NCBI GenBank assembly: GCA_964389805.1
Contig: CAYMFU010000035.1
Location: 13,322-77,321, forward strand
DNA length: 64,000 nt
DNA from: JAGTVG01 sp964389805
GTDB lineage: Bacteria; Bacteroidota; Bacteroidia; Cytophagales; Cyclobacteriaceae
Reading direction: 5' to 3'
This document shows positions 1 through 8,510 of the stretch, piece after piece. Made by a program: the position numbers and the translations under genes. Every line of letters begins with the position of its first letter. The stretch's first letter is position 1. Under the pieces are notes generated by a model, which was given only the letters and a program-made list of their open reading frames with translations, did not search any database and was not told where the DNA came from.

Positions 1-1484
1 GCTATATTTGGCTCCCTGCTCTGATCTGTCCGGCAATAATCATGTCTTTCAAGATAGGTGCATTCGGGTAACACTACATCTGCATACCCTGTGATTTCCA
101 TGGGCATGGTGTCAATAACGACCATAAACTCAAGGTTTTGAATCGCTTCCAGGGTTTTGTTCAGGTCAGGCAGGGTGGAGATCAGGTTTGTGCCATTTAC
201 TATCCACCCTTTAAAATTACAAGCTCTATCCGGACTAGGGATAGTGGAATCGCAAATGTCATTAGAAACAACTTCCAATGCCAGATTGTATTTACCCGGA
301 TGAGCATCCCGCCAGGTCCTTTTAGGTTTTGGAAATTCCGGATGCGGGTAGGCGGGCAGGGATTTTTTTTCCGGTGAATAAAACCCACCTTTTCTGCCCC
401 ATGATCCTAGTAAGGCATTCAATATGGCTACAGCTCTCAAACGCTGTGTGTCATCACCATACCAGGTTACATGCCTGCCCGGGTGCACGATAACGGCCGG
501 TGAAGCATTTGCCATTTCCTTTGCCGTTTGCCGAATTACCTCAGGTGAAAGGGTAGTAATGCCATATGCCCACTCAGGGGTAAAAGATTTAACGTGGTTT
601 TTCAGTTGGTCAAATCCATACGTATATCTTTCTACATAATCTTTATCATACCATTCTTCAGTTATCAGAACGTTTATCCAGGCCAGTAATAATGCCAGAT
701 CTGTAGCTGGTTTAATCGGCAGCCAATGTTTTGACTTGCTGGCCGCAGTTGAATACCGAGGATCAACCGTAATTATAGTGGCGCCTTTATCTATAGCTTC
801 CGACATTTCCTGAACCTGGCCGTTATGCATGTTTTCACCAAGATGCGAGCCGATCAACACCAGGCATTTTGTGTCCCGGATATCTGTAAATTCTGGGGAA
901 GCTATGATTTCACCATATGTTGCCAGGAAGGCCGTCTCTCTCGGTCCACGGCACTGAGCAAAAGAAGGTGCCGTTATATTGGTTGAACCCGTGGCTTTTA
1001 ACAAATCACCGAAAAATTTACCTCCGGAACCATGGGTGAACAGGGCCACACATTCAGGTCCATGCTCTTTAGCTATTTTTTTCAGGTTTTCGGCTACAAC
1101 GTCGAGCGCTTCATCCCAGGAAGCTTCCTCAAATACCTGTTTGCCATTTTTCGTTTTTCTGATCAGGGGAGTCTTGAGCCGGTCTGTATCGTTATACATG
1201 CCTACACCACCTGTTCCCCTTGGGCATAACCTGCCATTACAATGAGGATCGTCAGCATTGCCTTCTATTTTCCAGATATGTCCTTCATCATTTGAGTATA
1301 CCCATCCGGCACATTTCCAGAAACAGATTTCACAATAGGTGGATGTGCGTTTGTACTCGGTACCCGGCTTCTTATTGTTTGCTTTTATGGCACCTTCAGC
1401 CCAGTTAAAGGCCGGAGCAGCAACTGCAGCTCCTCCGATTCCCATCGATGATATTTTTATAAAGTCCCTTCGATTGGATCTCAT
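1..1484 (-). CDS. Molybdopterin oxidoreductase, polysulfide/thiosulfate reductase chain A type (partial)
   Basis: This is the N-terminal 494 residues of a catalytic subunit of the DMSO-reductase superfamily; the gene runs off the left edge, and the family is usually about 700-800 residues. I translated it from the minus strand starting at ATG 1484. A twin-arginine signal (NRRDFIKIS, residues 4-12) shows export as a folded protein. Cys51-x2-Cys54-x3-Cys58-x28-Cys87 would bind the [4Fe-4S] cluster, and Cys178 in SFAQCRGPRE sits where PsrA/PhsA proteins carry the Mo-ligating Cys. The visible end (VVLPECTYLERHDY) also resembles PsrA/PhsA. The role would be periplasmic anaerobic reduction of a sulfur compound or similar acceptor; the substrate cannot be read from sequence. 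The Fe-S and membrane-anchor subunits, if present, lie beyond the edge. Confidence 0.9.
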   Translation of the reverse strand, partial: MRSNRRDFIKISSMGIGGAAVAAPAFNWAEGAIKANNKKPGTEYKRTSTYCEICFWKCAGWVYSNDEGHIWKIEGNADDPHCNGRLCPRGTGGVGMYNDTDRLKTPLIRKTKNGKQVFEEASWDEALDVVAENLKKIAKEHGPECVALFTHGSGGKFFGDLLKATGSTNITAPSFAQCRGPRETAFLATYGEIIASPEFTDIRDTKCLVLIGSHLGENMHNGQVQEMSEAIDKGATIITVDPRYSTAASKSKHWLPIKPATDLALLLAWINVLITEEWYDKDYVERYTYGFDQLKNHVKSFTPEWAYGITTLSPEVIRQTAKEMANASPAVIVHPGRHVTWYGDDTQRLRAVAILNALLGSWGRKGGFYSPEKKSLPAYPHPEFPKPKRTWRDAHPGKYNLALEVVSNDICDSTIPSPDRACNFKGWIVNGTNLISTLPDLNKTLEAIQNLEFMVVIDTMPMEITGYADVVLPECTYLERHDYCRTDQSREPNI

Positions 1485-1748
1485 ATTTGTTTTTGGTTAT
1501 AAAATGAACATATGATCATATAAGGATAGCATCATATGTGTATTTGTGCAAATGTCACGTATCTGTCGTGGAGAATGTCTGATTCGTATCAACATTAAAC
1601 ATGATAATTATCAGTAATTTATAATATTTGATAGATTCTGAGAAAATATCAAATATCAATAATTAATTAATTGGAAAATTGTTGAATTGAAACCAAATCG
1701 CTCATCTGATTTCAATAATTTTAATACAGTTTGGTTTATTCAATAAAA

Positions 1749-2357
1749 TCAATCCTGAGAGAGGGCATCTTTTTTAAATGTAATGCTCCAAATTCCTCTA
1801 AGATCCCCCAATTTATGACCAGTAGCATTATCGTTTGGATAGAGTCCCTTTATGATCTCATAATCTTTTTCAAGTATATCTGATCCAATTTGACCATGAC
1901 ATTTCAGGCATAATTCTGTCGAAATGATAATAGGTTTAAAATAATGGACATTATCATCATCAAGAATGGCCTTCACCTCTGGAGTAAGGCCCTTTTCAAT
2001 TTTTTGTGAAAAGTCATTTATAACAGATCGTTCCATTTTATTAGGGGTATCACCCGGATTTCTTGTTTTTAAACTGGCTCTTTTAACTTTTATATGGTAC
2101 ACTTCTTCAAGTGAATCTACAATAGGGTATGCATTTACATTGCAATATTCCAGGGCCCGGGCAATGCCTTTTTCCTGAACGATCTCCTTTAGCTTCGATG
2201 CCAGAACCATCTGTGTGACCTGGCTGACAAGGTCCCCTTCGGAAATAGCCAGGTTTTTCAACTCCTTATCTGTTAATTTTGTCGTTTTGCTTCGATTTTC
2301 GCAGCTTGAGATCAATAAGAAAATACAGAAGAAAAGAAATAGAAATCCTGGTTTCAT
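1749..2357 (-). CDS. DUF3365 (Tll0287-like) lipoprotein with one c-type haem site
   Basis: This is a small exported haem protein of the DUF3365/Tll0287-like family. With the ATG at 2357 the protein has 202 residues, begins with a hydrophobic signal and ends the signal at lipobox LISSC (Cys19), so it should be membrane-anchored in the periplasm. A single haem c motif CLKCH lies at residues 150-154, and the stretch before it (RASLKTRNPGDTPN) fits the family. Family members are thought to sense redox state or bind haem; the physiological role is not settled. An upstream TTG could add 17 residues but would bury the signal peptide. It lies upstream of the molybdopterin oxidoreductase on the same strand, about 265 bp away, and may serve the same electron-transfer chain; that link is inference. 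Confidence 0.75.
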   Translation of the reverse strand: MKPGFLFLFFCIFLLISSCENRSKTTKLTDKELKNLAISEGDLVSQVTQMVLASKLKEIVQEKGIARALEYCNVNAYPIVDSLEEVYHIKVKRASLKTRNPGDTPNKMERSVINDFSQKIEKGLTPEVKAILDDDNVHYFKPIIISTELCLKCHGQIGSDILEKDYEIIKGLYPNDNATGHKLGDLRGIWSITFKKDALSQD

Positions 2358-2468
2358 ATTCAATCGCTTGATGATCTTAAAGATATCACTAATATGATAT
2401 TTGGTCAATTTGATAGAACAATATCTTTGAAAGAAAGAAAAATAATTATAATGAATCCTATAAAGGAA

Positions 2469-3455
2469 TTATTCGCCCGGATACTTCAATCCCCATTGGT
2501 CGCGAATGGTATCCATAATTTGCATAATTTTAAGAGATTCTGATAATGGCATGATACTGGACTCAGTTTTTCCTGAATTTATGCAATTCATTACTTCAAT
2601 GGCTTCATAACCATATCCTGTTGATTCAAAAGGAACGGAGATAGTATGAGCTTTCCCATCCTTTCTTTGTACATGAATTTTTGTGGCATGGAAAAAATCA
2701 GGCATATGAATGTATCCTTCACTTCCGTAAATCCAGGCGTTATGTTGCGTTTCCACATTTACTGCAACATTCATCACGGCAAGCGATCCTGAAGGATATT
2801 TAAATATATAGGCTGATTGCTCATCCACACCCGTGCTTGAAGGAATAATAGAAGAACTTATCTCCTGTGGATCCTGCTGGAAAATCATCTGTGCAAAATT
2901 GATGGGGTATATCCCTACATCTAATAAAGCACCTCCGGCCAGGTAAGGATTGTATGACCGGTGACTTGCGTCAAATGGCATATTATATCCAAAATCAGCC
3001 TGAATCAACTTGCAATCTCCTATGATTCCCTCTTTTAGGAGTTCATTAAGCTTTATGGTGGATGGCAGGAAACGTGTCCAAAAAGCCTCCATAAGAAAGG
3101 TTTCTTGCTTCTGCGCTTCTTCAATCATTCGTTTTGCTTCAATGGCGTTTACCGCTAGTGGTTTTTCGCATAATATTGCTTTTTTATGATTCAGGCACAT
3201 CAATGCATTCTCTAAATGCAGGTTATGTGGCGTGGCAATGTAGATTGCATCAACTTTCGGATCTTGTACAAGCGTCTCGTAACTGTCATAGGCTTTGAGA
3301 GCCTTGTATTTCTTGCCAAATCTTAATGCTTTCTCCTTGGAACGCGATGCAACTGCATATAATATAGCACCTGAAACAGTCTGAAGTGAAGTGGCAAACT
3401 GACCTGCAATATTGCCACAACCCATTATTCCCCAATTGACGGTTTTTGCACCCAT
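2469..3455 (-). CDS. Gfo/Idh/MocA family NAD(P)-dependent oxidoreductase
   Basis: This is a cytoplasmic NAD(P)-dependent dehydrogenase of 328 residues. The N-terminal Rossmann fold has GIMGCGNIAG (residues 9-18) for dinucleotide binding, and the family signature CEKPLA lies at 96-101. The C-terminal alpha/beta domain contains GGALLDVGIYP (174-184), typical of the trans-1,2-dihydrobenzene-1,2-diol dehydrogenase-like and glucose-fructose oxidoreductase-like branches. Family members oxidise or reduce sugars, sugar acids or their derivatives; the exact substrate cannot be told from sequence. The ATG at 3455 begins the Rossmann strand after only five residues, so the start is firm. It stands alone, 111 bp upstream of the haem lipoprotein gene. 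Nearby sugar-acting genes (gluconolactonase-like, DUF1080, fucosidase) suggest a carbohydrate role. Confidence 0.88.
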   Translation of the reverse strand: MGAKTVNWGIMGCGNIAGQFATSLQTVSGAILYAVASRSKEKALRFGKKYKALKAYDSYETLVQDPKVDAIYIATPHNLHLENALMCLNHKKAILCEKPLAVNAIEAKRMIEEAQKQETFLMEAFWTRFLPSTIKLNELLKEGIIGDCKLIQADFGYNMPFDASHRSYNPYLAGGALLDVGIYPINFAQMIFQQDPQEISSSIIPSSTGVDEQSAYIFKYPSGSLAVMNVAVNVETQHNAWIYGSEGYIHMPDFFHATKIHVQRKDGKAHTISVPFESTGYGYEAIEVMNCINSGKTESSIMPLSESLKIMQIMDTIRDQWGLKYPGE

Positions 3456-4040
3456 TAGTGATTTTTTTTAATTTTTCCTAGATTTATTAAATTATTTTCC
3501 TATATTTAAGCACAACTTCTATTAAAGCTATGTAATTCACTGTTAAACAGATGTTTATAAAATTGTTTACTGCTATGACACCTTTAATAATTACCTCGAC
3601 AATCATAATATCATCAATAATGTTGATATGTTCAAAAAGGTTTGTAAAAAAGTTAAAGACCTCACATCAGAAAAAAAGGATCTGAAGATAAGGATTTAGG
3701 ATCTTTGTGTAAATCATTTACCCGAATTTTTAAAATCACCTGAACTCTTTGCATGAATTGAAATTGTACAATAAAAAATATAATTTCCTTTCATTAATAT
3801 TTGTTTTAAATTAGTTCAAATCTTTGTTTGAATGATTTTTAATAATGAAGAAGGGCTGAAGGTCATTTTTAAGGAAGGCTGGCATGATGTATATTGTGAT
3901 CTTGTGCAAACACCATGATGCAAACCTGGTTCTGAATTGCTCCATCTCCCTGGAAGGGAAGCTCCGGAAGTTGATAGACTATTATTGGAATCTTCATGGC
4001 ATTGAATGTCACTGGATCTTATAAATTAAACATATGAATC
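3456..4040. other. 585-bp intergenic region with only weak short frames
   Basis: This gap separates two divergently transcribed genes (the Gfo/Idh gene and the gluconolactonase-like gene) and is AT-rich. Two short plus-strand frames can be read. One is a 44-codon hydrophobic frame at 3551-3685 with one possible membrane helix and a basic tail. The other is a 46-codon frame at 3884-4024. Neither has a recognisable domain or a good promoter match. They may be chance or decayed remnants. I see no tRNA, repeat or clear terminator here. Confidence 0.4.
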
Positions 4041-5054
4041 ATGAAAAGAATTAGATTATTCCCATCGCTGTTGTTCATCTTCTTTTTACTGTCCTGCAAT
4101 AACCAGGAAAATAACGAAACCAGACGAACAATTGGCTCTATCGATCGTTTCGATGATGAGATCAATCAGCTTATTCCCGAAAACGAAGTAATTGAAGTGA
4201 TTGCTGAAGGATTTGATTGGTCAGAAGGGCCCCTCTGGATATCTGAGGGAGATTTTCTAATATTTTCAGATATTCCACCCAACAGGATATATAAATGGAG
4301 CCAGCAGGATAGTATTTCTATATACCTGGAACCGTCAGGTTATACCGGAAAGGAAAGCAGGAACGGGGAACCCGGATCTAACGGTCTTCTATTAAGCCCC
4401 GATGGTGCATTGGTATTATGCCAGCATGGGGACAGGCGGGTAGCAGAGATGACTGCCTCACTTATTGATCCAAAACCAGAATATGCTACACTGGCTGACC
4501 GGTTTGAGGGGAAAAGATTGAATAGTCCGAATGATGCATGTTATCATAGCAATGGCGACTTGTATTTCACAGATCCTCCATATGGCCTTGAAGGAAATGT
4601 AAATGACCCGGCAAAGGAAATTGAATTTCAGGGGGTTTACAGGCTGTCTGCCGAGGGGCAGGTAGAGCTCCTTACTGACCAACTTTCCCGGCCGAATGGG
4701 ATTGCGTTTTCACCGGATGAAAAGAAATTGTATGTCGCGAATTCTGATCCAGAGAAGGCCCTGTGGATGGTTTATGATGTTTTGCCGGATGGAAATATAC
4801 GTGAAGGAAGGGTGTTTTTTGACGCGTCAGCTAAGGCCGGCAAGGAAAAGGGGCTTCCGGATGGGCTGAAAGTAAATAAAATGGGATACATCTTTGCCAC
4901 CGGTCCAGGAGGTGTATGGGTGTTTAATCCAGAAGGGAAACACCTGGGGACCATAAAAACAACACAGGCTACAGCTAATTGTGCTTTTGATGCAGAAGAA
5001 AAAACACTTTATATAACTGCTGACATGTTTCTCCTCCGGGTCAATTTAAAATGA
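4041..5054 (+). CDS. SMP-30/gluconolactonase-family lipoprotein
   Basis: This 337-residue protein is a six-bladed beta-propeller lactone hydrolase of the SMP-30/gluconolactonase/LRE family, which opens sugar lactones (for example gluconolactone to gluconate) using one divalent metal. The expected metal ligands are visible: Glu62 in EGPLW, Asn164 in NSPND, Asn219 in RPNG and Asp274 in LPDG. A signal peptide ends in lipobox LLSC (Cys19), so the enzyme is a periplasmic or surface lipoprotein, in contrast to cytosolic relatives. The ATG at 4041 is directly in front of the signal peptide; the ATG at 4034 is out of frame. It is probably monocistronic. A lactonase next to a sugar dehydrogenase (minus strand) suggests an oxidative sugar route, but the lactone is unknown. 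Confidence 0.88.
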   Translation: MKRIRLFPSLLFIFFLLSCNNQENNETRRTIGSIDRFDDEINQLIPENEVIEVIAEGFDWSEGPLWISEGDFLIFSDIPPNRIYKWSQQDSISIYLEPSGYTGKESRNGEPGSNGLLLSPDGALVLCQHGDRRVAEMTASLIDPKPEYATLADRFEGKRLNSPNDACYHSNGDLYFTDPPYGLEGNVNDPAKEIEFQGVYRLSAEGQVELLTDQLSRPNGIAFSPDEKKLYVANSDPEKALWMVYDVLPDGNIREGRVFFDASAKAGKEKGLPDGLKVNKMGYIFATGPGGVWVFNPEGKHLGTIKTTQATANCAFDAEEKTLYITADMFLLRVNLK

Positions 5055-5274
5055 GATTCATTGTATTCATTAATAGGATTGATGGATTTTATAATCCAGT
5101 TTGATACCTGACTGACAGGCAAACTTATATTATAAAAAACAGCCCGGTTGGAAATTGTAAATCGGAGGTAAAAATTTTACATAATAATAAGGGAGTTTGC
5201 TTTTAAGATCCTATTTTTACCTTGAGATCTACATACCATTCATTTTTTTATATTAATTACAAAGAATTTGTCTT

Positions 5275-6414
5275 ATGAAAAGGATATTTTTTTCAACCTT
5301 ATTGATGATGACAATAGGTTTTTTAAGCCATGCCCAAATAGTCCGAAAAGATATGATCGTACCGGATATACTTGAATTTAAAACCCTGAAATGTGATTTT
5401 CATATACATACAGTTTTTTCTGATGGGAGTGTTTGGCCGACAATCCGCGTAGAAGAGGCCTGGACAATGGGTTATGATGCCATTTCAATTACTGATCATA
5501 TTGAATATCAGCCACATAAAGAATATATCCCGGTGAAACACAATGCCGGGTACGAAATAGCAAGACCCCAAGGAGACCGGCGTGATATTATTGTTATTCA
5601 GGGAACTGAAATCACAAGGCAAATGCCACCTGGTCACTTGAATGGTATTTTCATCAATGATGCCTCCGCAATTGAAACTGAATTGATCAGATTAAAGCAT
5701 TCAACTAAAACACCCTCAAATTTCATGGATAGCATTGACCATGAACTTAAGGATTATATGAATGCACTCAAAGAAGCCAATGAGCAGGGGGGATTCGTAT
5801 TCTGGAACCACCCCGGATGGTCATCCCAGGCTTCTGAAGGTATACGGATATATGATGTTCATAATGAACTGATTAAAAAGGGATGGATAAAGGGAATTGA
5901 AGTGGCAAATTCTGGTTCGTATTACCCTGAAGCATTTCAATGGTGCCTGGACAATAACCTGGCGATGATGAGCAACTCCGATATTCATACAACGGAAGCC
6001 TTTTTTGAGAGAGGATCCAGCGTAGATCACAGACCAGTTACCCTTGTTTTTGCTGAAACAAGATCTGCTGAAGGCATAAGAGGTGCTTTGGATGCGGCGA
6101 GATCGGTTGTATGGTTTAATAATATGGTGCTCGGGCCAAAGAGGTTTGTAGAACCACTTTTTTATAATTCAATTGAAGTTTCAGGAGCATTTTTTATGGA
6201 TGAAAAGGGGAGGAGCTTCTATAACTTGAAAAACAATTCTGATTTTCTGTTTCAAATGGTAGATATCGATACACATGATAGAGTGGATCTGCTGCCACGA
6301 AGCAGCCTTATAATACAATTCGATGAAGTCAGGGATGCACGAAGGATGCTCGTTGAAAATTTCTTTACAGAGCCTGATAAACCGCTGGAAATTATATTAA
6401 AGCCATCCGAATAA
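5275..6414 (+). CDS. Exported PHP-domain phosphoesterase-like protein
   Basis: This 379-residue protein has a signal peptide (residues 1-20, ending SHAQ) and a PHP domain, the metal-dependent phosphoesterase fold shared with histidinol phosphatase and polymerase PHP modules. Metal-binding signatures are present: HIH at 43-45, DH at 74-75, Glu112, His121, His179 in FWNHPGW, and NSDIH at 234-238. Roughly the last 110 residues form a beta-rich region that may be a small C-terminal domain. The location is periplasmic, and the substrate is not known. Similar exported PHP proteins are common in saccharolytic Bacteroidota. The gene stands alone between the gluconolactonase-like gene and the PadR operon on the opposite strand. 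Confidence 0.82.
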   Translation: MKRIFFSTLLMMTIGFLSHAQIVRKDMIVPDILEFKTLKCDFHIHTVFSDGSVWPTIRVEEAWTMGYDAISITDHIEYQPHKEYIPVKHNAGYEIARPQGDRRDIIVIQGTEITRQMPPGHLNGIFINDASAIETELIRLKHSTKTPSNFMDSIDHELKDYMNALKEANEQGGFVFWNHPGWSSQASEGIRIYDVHNELIKKGWIKGIEVANSGSYYPEAFQWCLDNNLAMMSNSDIHTTEAFFERGSSVDHRPVTLVFAETRSAEGIRGALDAARSVVWFNNMVLGPKRFVEPLFYNSIEVSGAFFMDEKGRSFYNLKNNSDFLFQMVDIDTHDRVDLLPRSSLIIQFDEVRDARRMLVENFFTEPDKPLEIILKPSE

Positions 6415-6532
6415 GTATACCGCATCTTTGTGGTCGGCGACCTTGTTTAAAACCCTCGACGTACTGGTTACAGGAAAAGATCCCGGAATCATTTATGGAA
6501 ATAATCCAGGCATATTACCATCCAAATCATAA

Positions 6533-6952
6533 TCAGTCAAAGATCTCTGACTTCAGTACTCCTTTTATGGTTTTGCTTCGCAATCGCCAATATATAAGGA
6601 AATGTAATACCAGGAATACCCCCCAAATAATCAACGCGTAATGCACGGAAATGATGGATTCATACTTGGAATTGAATCCTAAAATAAACCAGAGTTCAGA
6701 TACCAATCCCCATACAATATAGGTGGTTACATTGAATCCCAATCCTGCATCAAAAACAAATTTCTTGACAGAATGTGCTTTGCCGAGTATCCATGCTGTT
6801 ATAAAGATAAGAACACCATAAACAACGCCTGAAACCATTGCCAGAATAAATTTTTCTGCTTCGAGGAGACTGCTAAGGGTATATCTGAAAATCAGCGAGT
6901 AAGCCAGCAATAAAAACGAGTAAGCGATGAGGTTTTTGCTAATAAATTTCAT
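6533..6952 (-). CDS. Small four-helix membrane protein, PadR-linked
   Basis: I do not recognise a named family. The 139-residue protein shows four likely membrane helices (about residues 8-25, 35-57, 73-92 and 103-121), a short N-terminus and a basic C-terminal tail (RLRSKTIKG). Its ATG lies 7 bp after the stop of the PadR-type regulator on the same strand, so the two form one transcription unit. PadR genes are often paired with small membrane proteins or exporters that they control. That makes this the likely target or partner of the regulator, but nothing in the sequence names a substrate. Confidence 0.7.
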   Translation of the reverse strand: MKFISKNLIAYSFLLLAYSLIFRYTLSSLLEAEKFILAMVSGVVYGVLIFITAWILGKAHSVKKFVFDAGLGFNVTTYIVWGLVSELWFILGFNSKYESIISVHYALIIWGVFLVLHFLIYWRLRSKTIKGVLKSEIFD

Positions 6953-6959
6953 GGTACAC

Positions 6960-7331
6960 TTATTTTAGGTTCATTAATTCAACTAATTTCTTATTAAAAA
7001 ACAACTTAATATTTCTTGAGATAAATGCTGACAAAATTTCTATCCCGATGTTGGTTAGTTCATAATATTTCCTGTCAGGTCCTTTATGGCCCTTGCCACT
7101 GGAAAATCCCACAATTTTCAGATGCTTGAATTTCCTGAGTGCCCTGTACAGGCTCTGTTCTTCACACGAAATGGTTCCCTCGGAATACTCCAGAATAAAG
7201 TCCCGTATCTCATTGACATATTTAGGGCCGTCTTTTAGCGACAGGAAGATCCATAAGGTTAGCTGACCCTTCTTATACGTGTCTTCCCAGGTCGTTAACA
7301 AATCATTTTTATAATCAACATCATTTTTCAT
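6960..7331 (-). CDS. PadR-family transcriptional regulator
   Basis: This is a 123-residue winged-helix DNA-binding protein of the PadR family. The N-terminal part (GQLTLWIFLSLKDGPKYVNE) is the usual helix-turn-helix start, the wing carries KGPDRKYYELTNIG (about 84-97), and a short C-terminal helix would serve dimerisation. I prefer ATG 7331 over the TTG two codons upstream. The gene is first in an operon with a membrane protein. A near-ideal Bacteroidota promoter lies about 30 bp upstream and overlaps an inverted repeat, which suggests autorepression. PadR proteins often respond to small hydrophobic compounds; the inducer here is unknown. Confidence 0.85.
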   Translation of the reverse strand: MKNDVDYKNDLLTTWEDTYKKGQLTLWIFLSLKDGPKYVNEIRDFILEYSEGTISCEEQSLYRALRKFKHLKIVGFSSGKGHKGPDRKYYELTNIGIEILSAFISRNIKLFFNKKLVELMNLK

Positions 7332-7353
7332 AATCAAGTAGTATTAAACAAGA

Positions 7354-7392
7354 TGTATAGTACAAATGTAATAATATAAATTGAATTGTCAA
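7354..7392 (-). promoter_or_regulatory. Promoter and candidate operator of the padR operon
   Basis: On the minus strand, TTG (7392-7390) and TACATTTG (7370-7363) are separated by 19 nt, matching the Bacteroidota sigma-A pattern TTG-N19-TAnnTTTG. The inverted repeat TGTA-TAG-TACA (7354-7364) overlaps the downstream end of the -7 element and would place a dimeric repressor over the promoter. The leader to ATG 7331 would be about 25 nt. Confidence 0.6.
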
Positions 7393-7639
7393 TATTTTTT
7401 TGTTTTTTTTCAATATTCAATAAAAAAGTTCATCGATTGGTGATTTGTAAGAGTGGATTTCTTTTGGATTCTTGTATATCTCAGTTTTGATCAATCCTTT
7501 TCCTTGAAATTCATTGTACATCATTGTTTTTGTAACTAATTATGTATTAAATATGCTAATCTATGTTGAATCATATATGTCTATTAGTATTCTATATTTT
7601 TGGCAGGTGTTATGTAATTTTTCAATATAAAATAAAATC
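7393..7639. other. AT-rich spacer between divergent padR and DUF1080 genes
   Basis: Together with the padR promoter this makes a gene-free stretch of about 308 bp. It is AT-rich and holds no frame of note. The DUF1080 promoter should lie here, but I find no clean TAnnTTTG match on the plus strand close to ATG 7640. Confidence 0.35.
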
Positions 7640-8431
7640 ATGAAAAAGTTTTTAAGTACATTTTCTAGCTTACTAATCACCCTATTCATCTTTTCCTGTT
7701 CAGAAAAGGAAAATGATCAGGAATGGGTTTCTTTATTTAATGGTAAAAACCTGGATGGCTGGGAAACTTACCTTAGCTATCAGCCTGGTTCCGGGAATGA
7801 AGAGATAATTGGGGTAAATAAGGATCCGGATGGGATCTTCTCTGTGGTGGATGCTACCATCAGAATCGATGGCAGGGTTTGGGGTGCACTTACTACGGTC
7901 GATGAATTTGAAGATTATCATTTGCGTTTCAGGTTTAAATGGGGTGAAAAGAGATATCCTCCTCGCGAAAATGAGAGGCGTGACAGTGGACTTCTATACC
8001 ATTGTGTAGGCCCGCATGGCGCTCAGAGCGGACATTGGATGAGAAGTCATGAAAGCCAGATCATGGAAGGTGATTGTGGTGATTATCATAGCCTGGATGG
8101 TGTACGGATTGACGTTGAAGTGGATTCAATTGATATTGATGGCCGTAAAAATCTGATATATGCAGAAGGAGGACAATTGCTTAAGGGTGTCCATCAAAGG
8201 GTGATCAAATCCGGCACTTTTGAAAAACCTTTGGGAGAATGGAATGAAATGGAATTGATAGTAAATAAAGGTAATATTACGCATATTATGAATGGGAAAA
8301 TTGTTCTGAAAGCCTCCAACTCAAGTCAGGTTGTAAACGAGGAAGTGATCCCTTTAACAAAAGGGAAGATACAGTTCCAGTCCGAGGCAGCTGAAATTTA
8401 TTATAAGGATATTGAAATCAAGACTTTATAA
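7640..8431 (+). CDS. DUF1080 (3-keto-disaccharide hydrolase domain) lipoprotein
   Basis: This 263-residue lipoprotein has a signal ending at Cys20 (IFSC) and one DUF1080/PF06439 domain, a concanavalin-like beta-sandwich. Typical landmarks are WVSLFNGKNLDGWE (about 30-43), DSGLLYHCVGPHG (about 114-126), ESQIMEGDCGDYHS (about 137-150) and a C-terminal IQFQSEAAEIYYKDIEI. Some members of this family hydrolyse or cleave 3-keto-glycosides after a Gfo/Idh-type oxidation of the sugar; others remain unassigned. The alpha-L-fucosidase gene begins 79 bp downstream on the same strand, so co-transcription is likely. A role in periplasmic glycan breakdown is inferred from family and neighbour. Confidence 0.85.
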   Translation: MKKFLSTFSSLLITLFIFSCSEKENDQEWVSLFNGKNLDGWETYLSYQPGSGNEEIIGVNKDPDGIFSVVDATIRIDGRVWGALTTVDEFEDYHLRFRFKWGEKRYPPRENERRDSGLLYHCVGPHGAQSGHWMRSHESQIMEGDCGDYHSLDGVRIDVEVDSIDIDGRKNLIYAEGGQLLKGVHQRVIKSGTFEKPLGEWNEMELIVNKGNITHIMNGKIVLKASNSSQVVNEEVIPLTKGKIQFQSEAAEIYYKDIEIKTL

Positions 8432-8510
8432 TTTTATTGATCAATCCTTATTGAATTTTGAAATATAAAACACACACATCTAATTTTAAGACACATTAAA
8501 ATTTTTAAAA

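Noticed and set aside
138..1408. Several plus-strand frames of 60-90 codons at the left edge
   Set aside because: All lie antisense to the molybdopterin oxidoreductase, whose Tat signal, Fe-S cysteines and Mo-ligand motif are clear on the minus strand.
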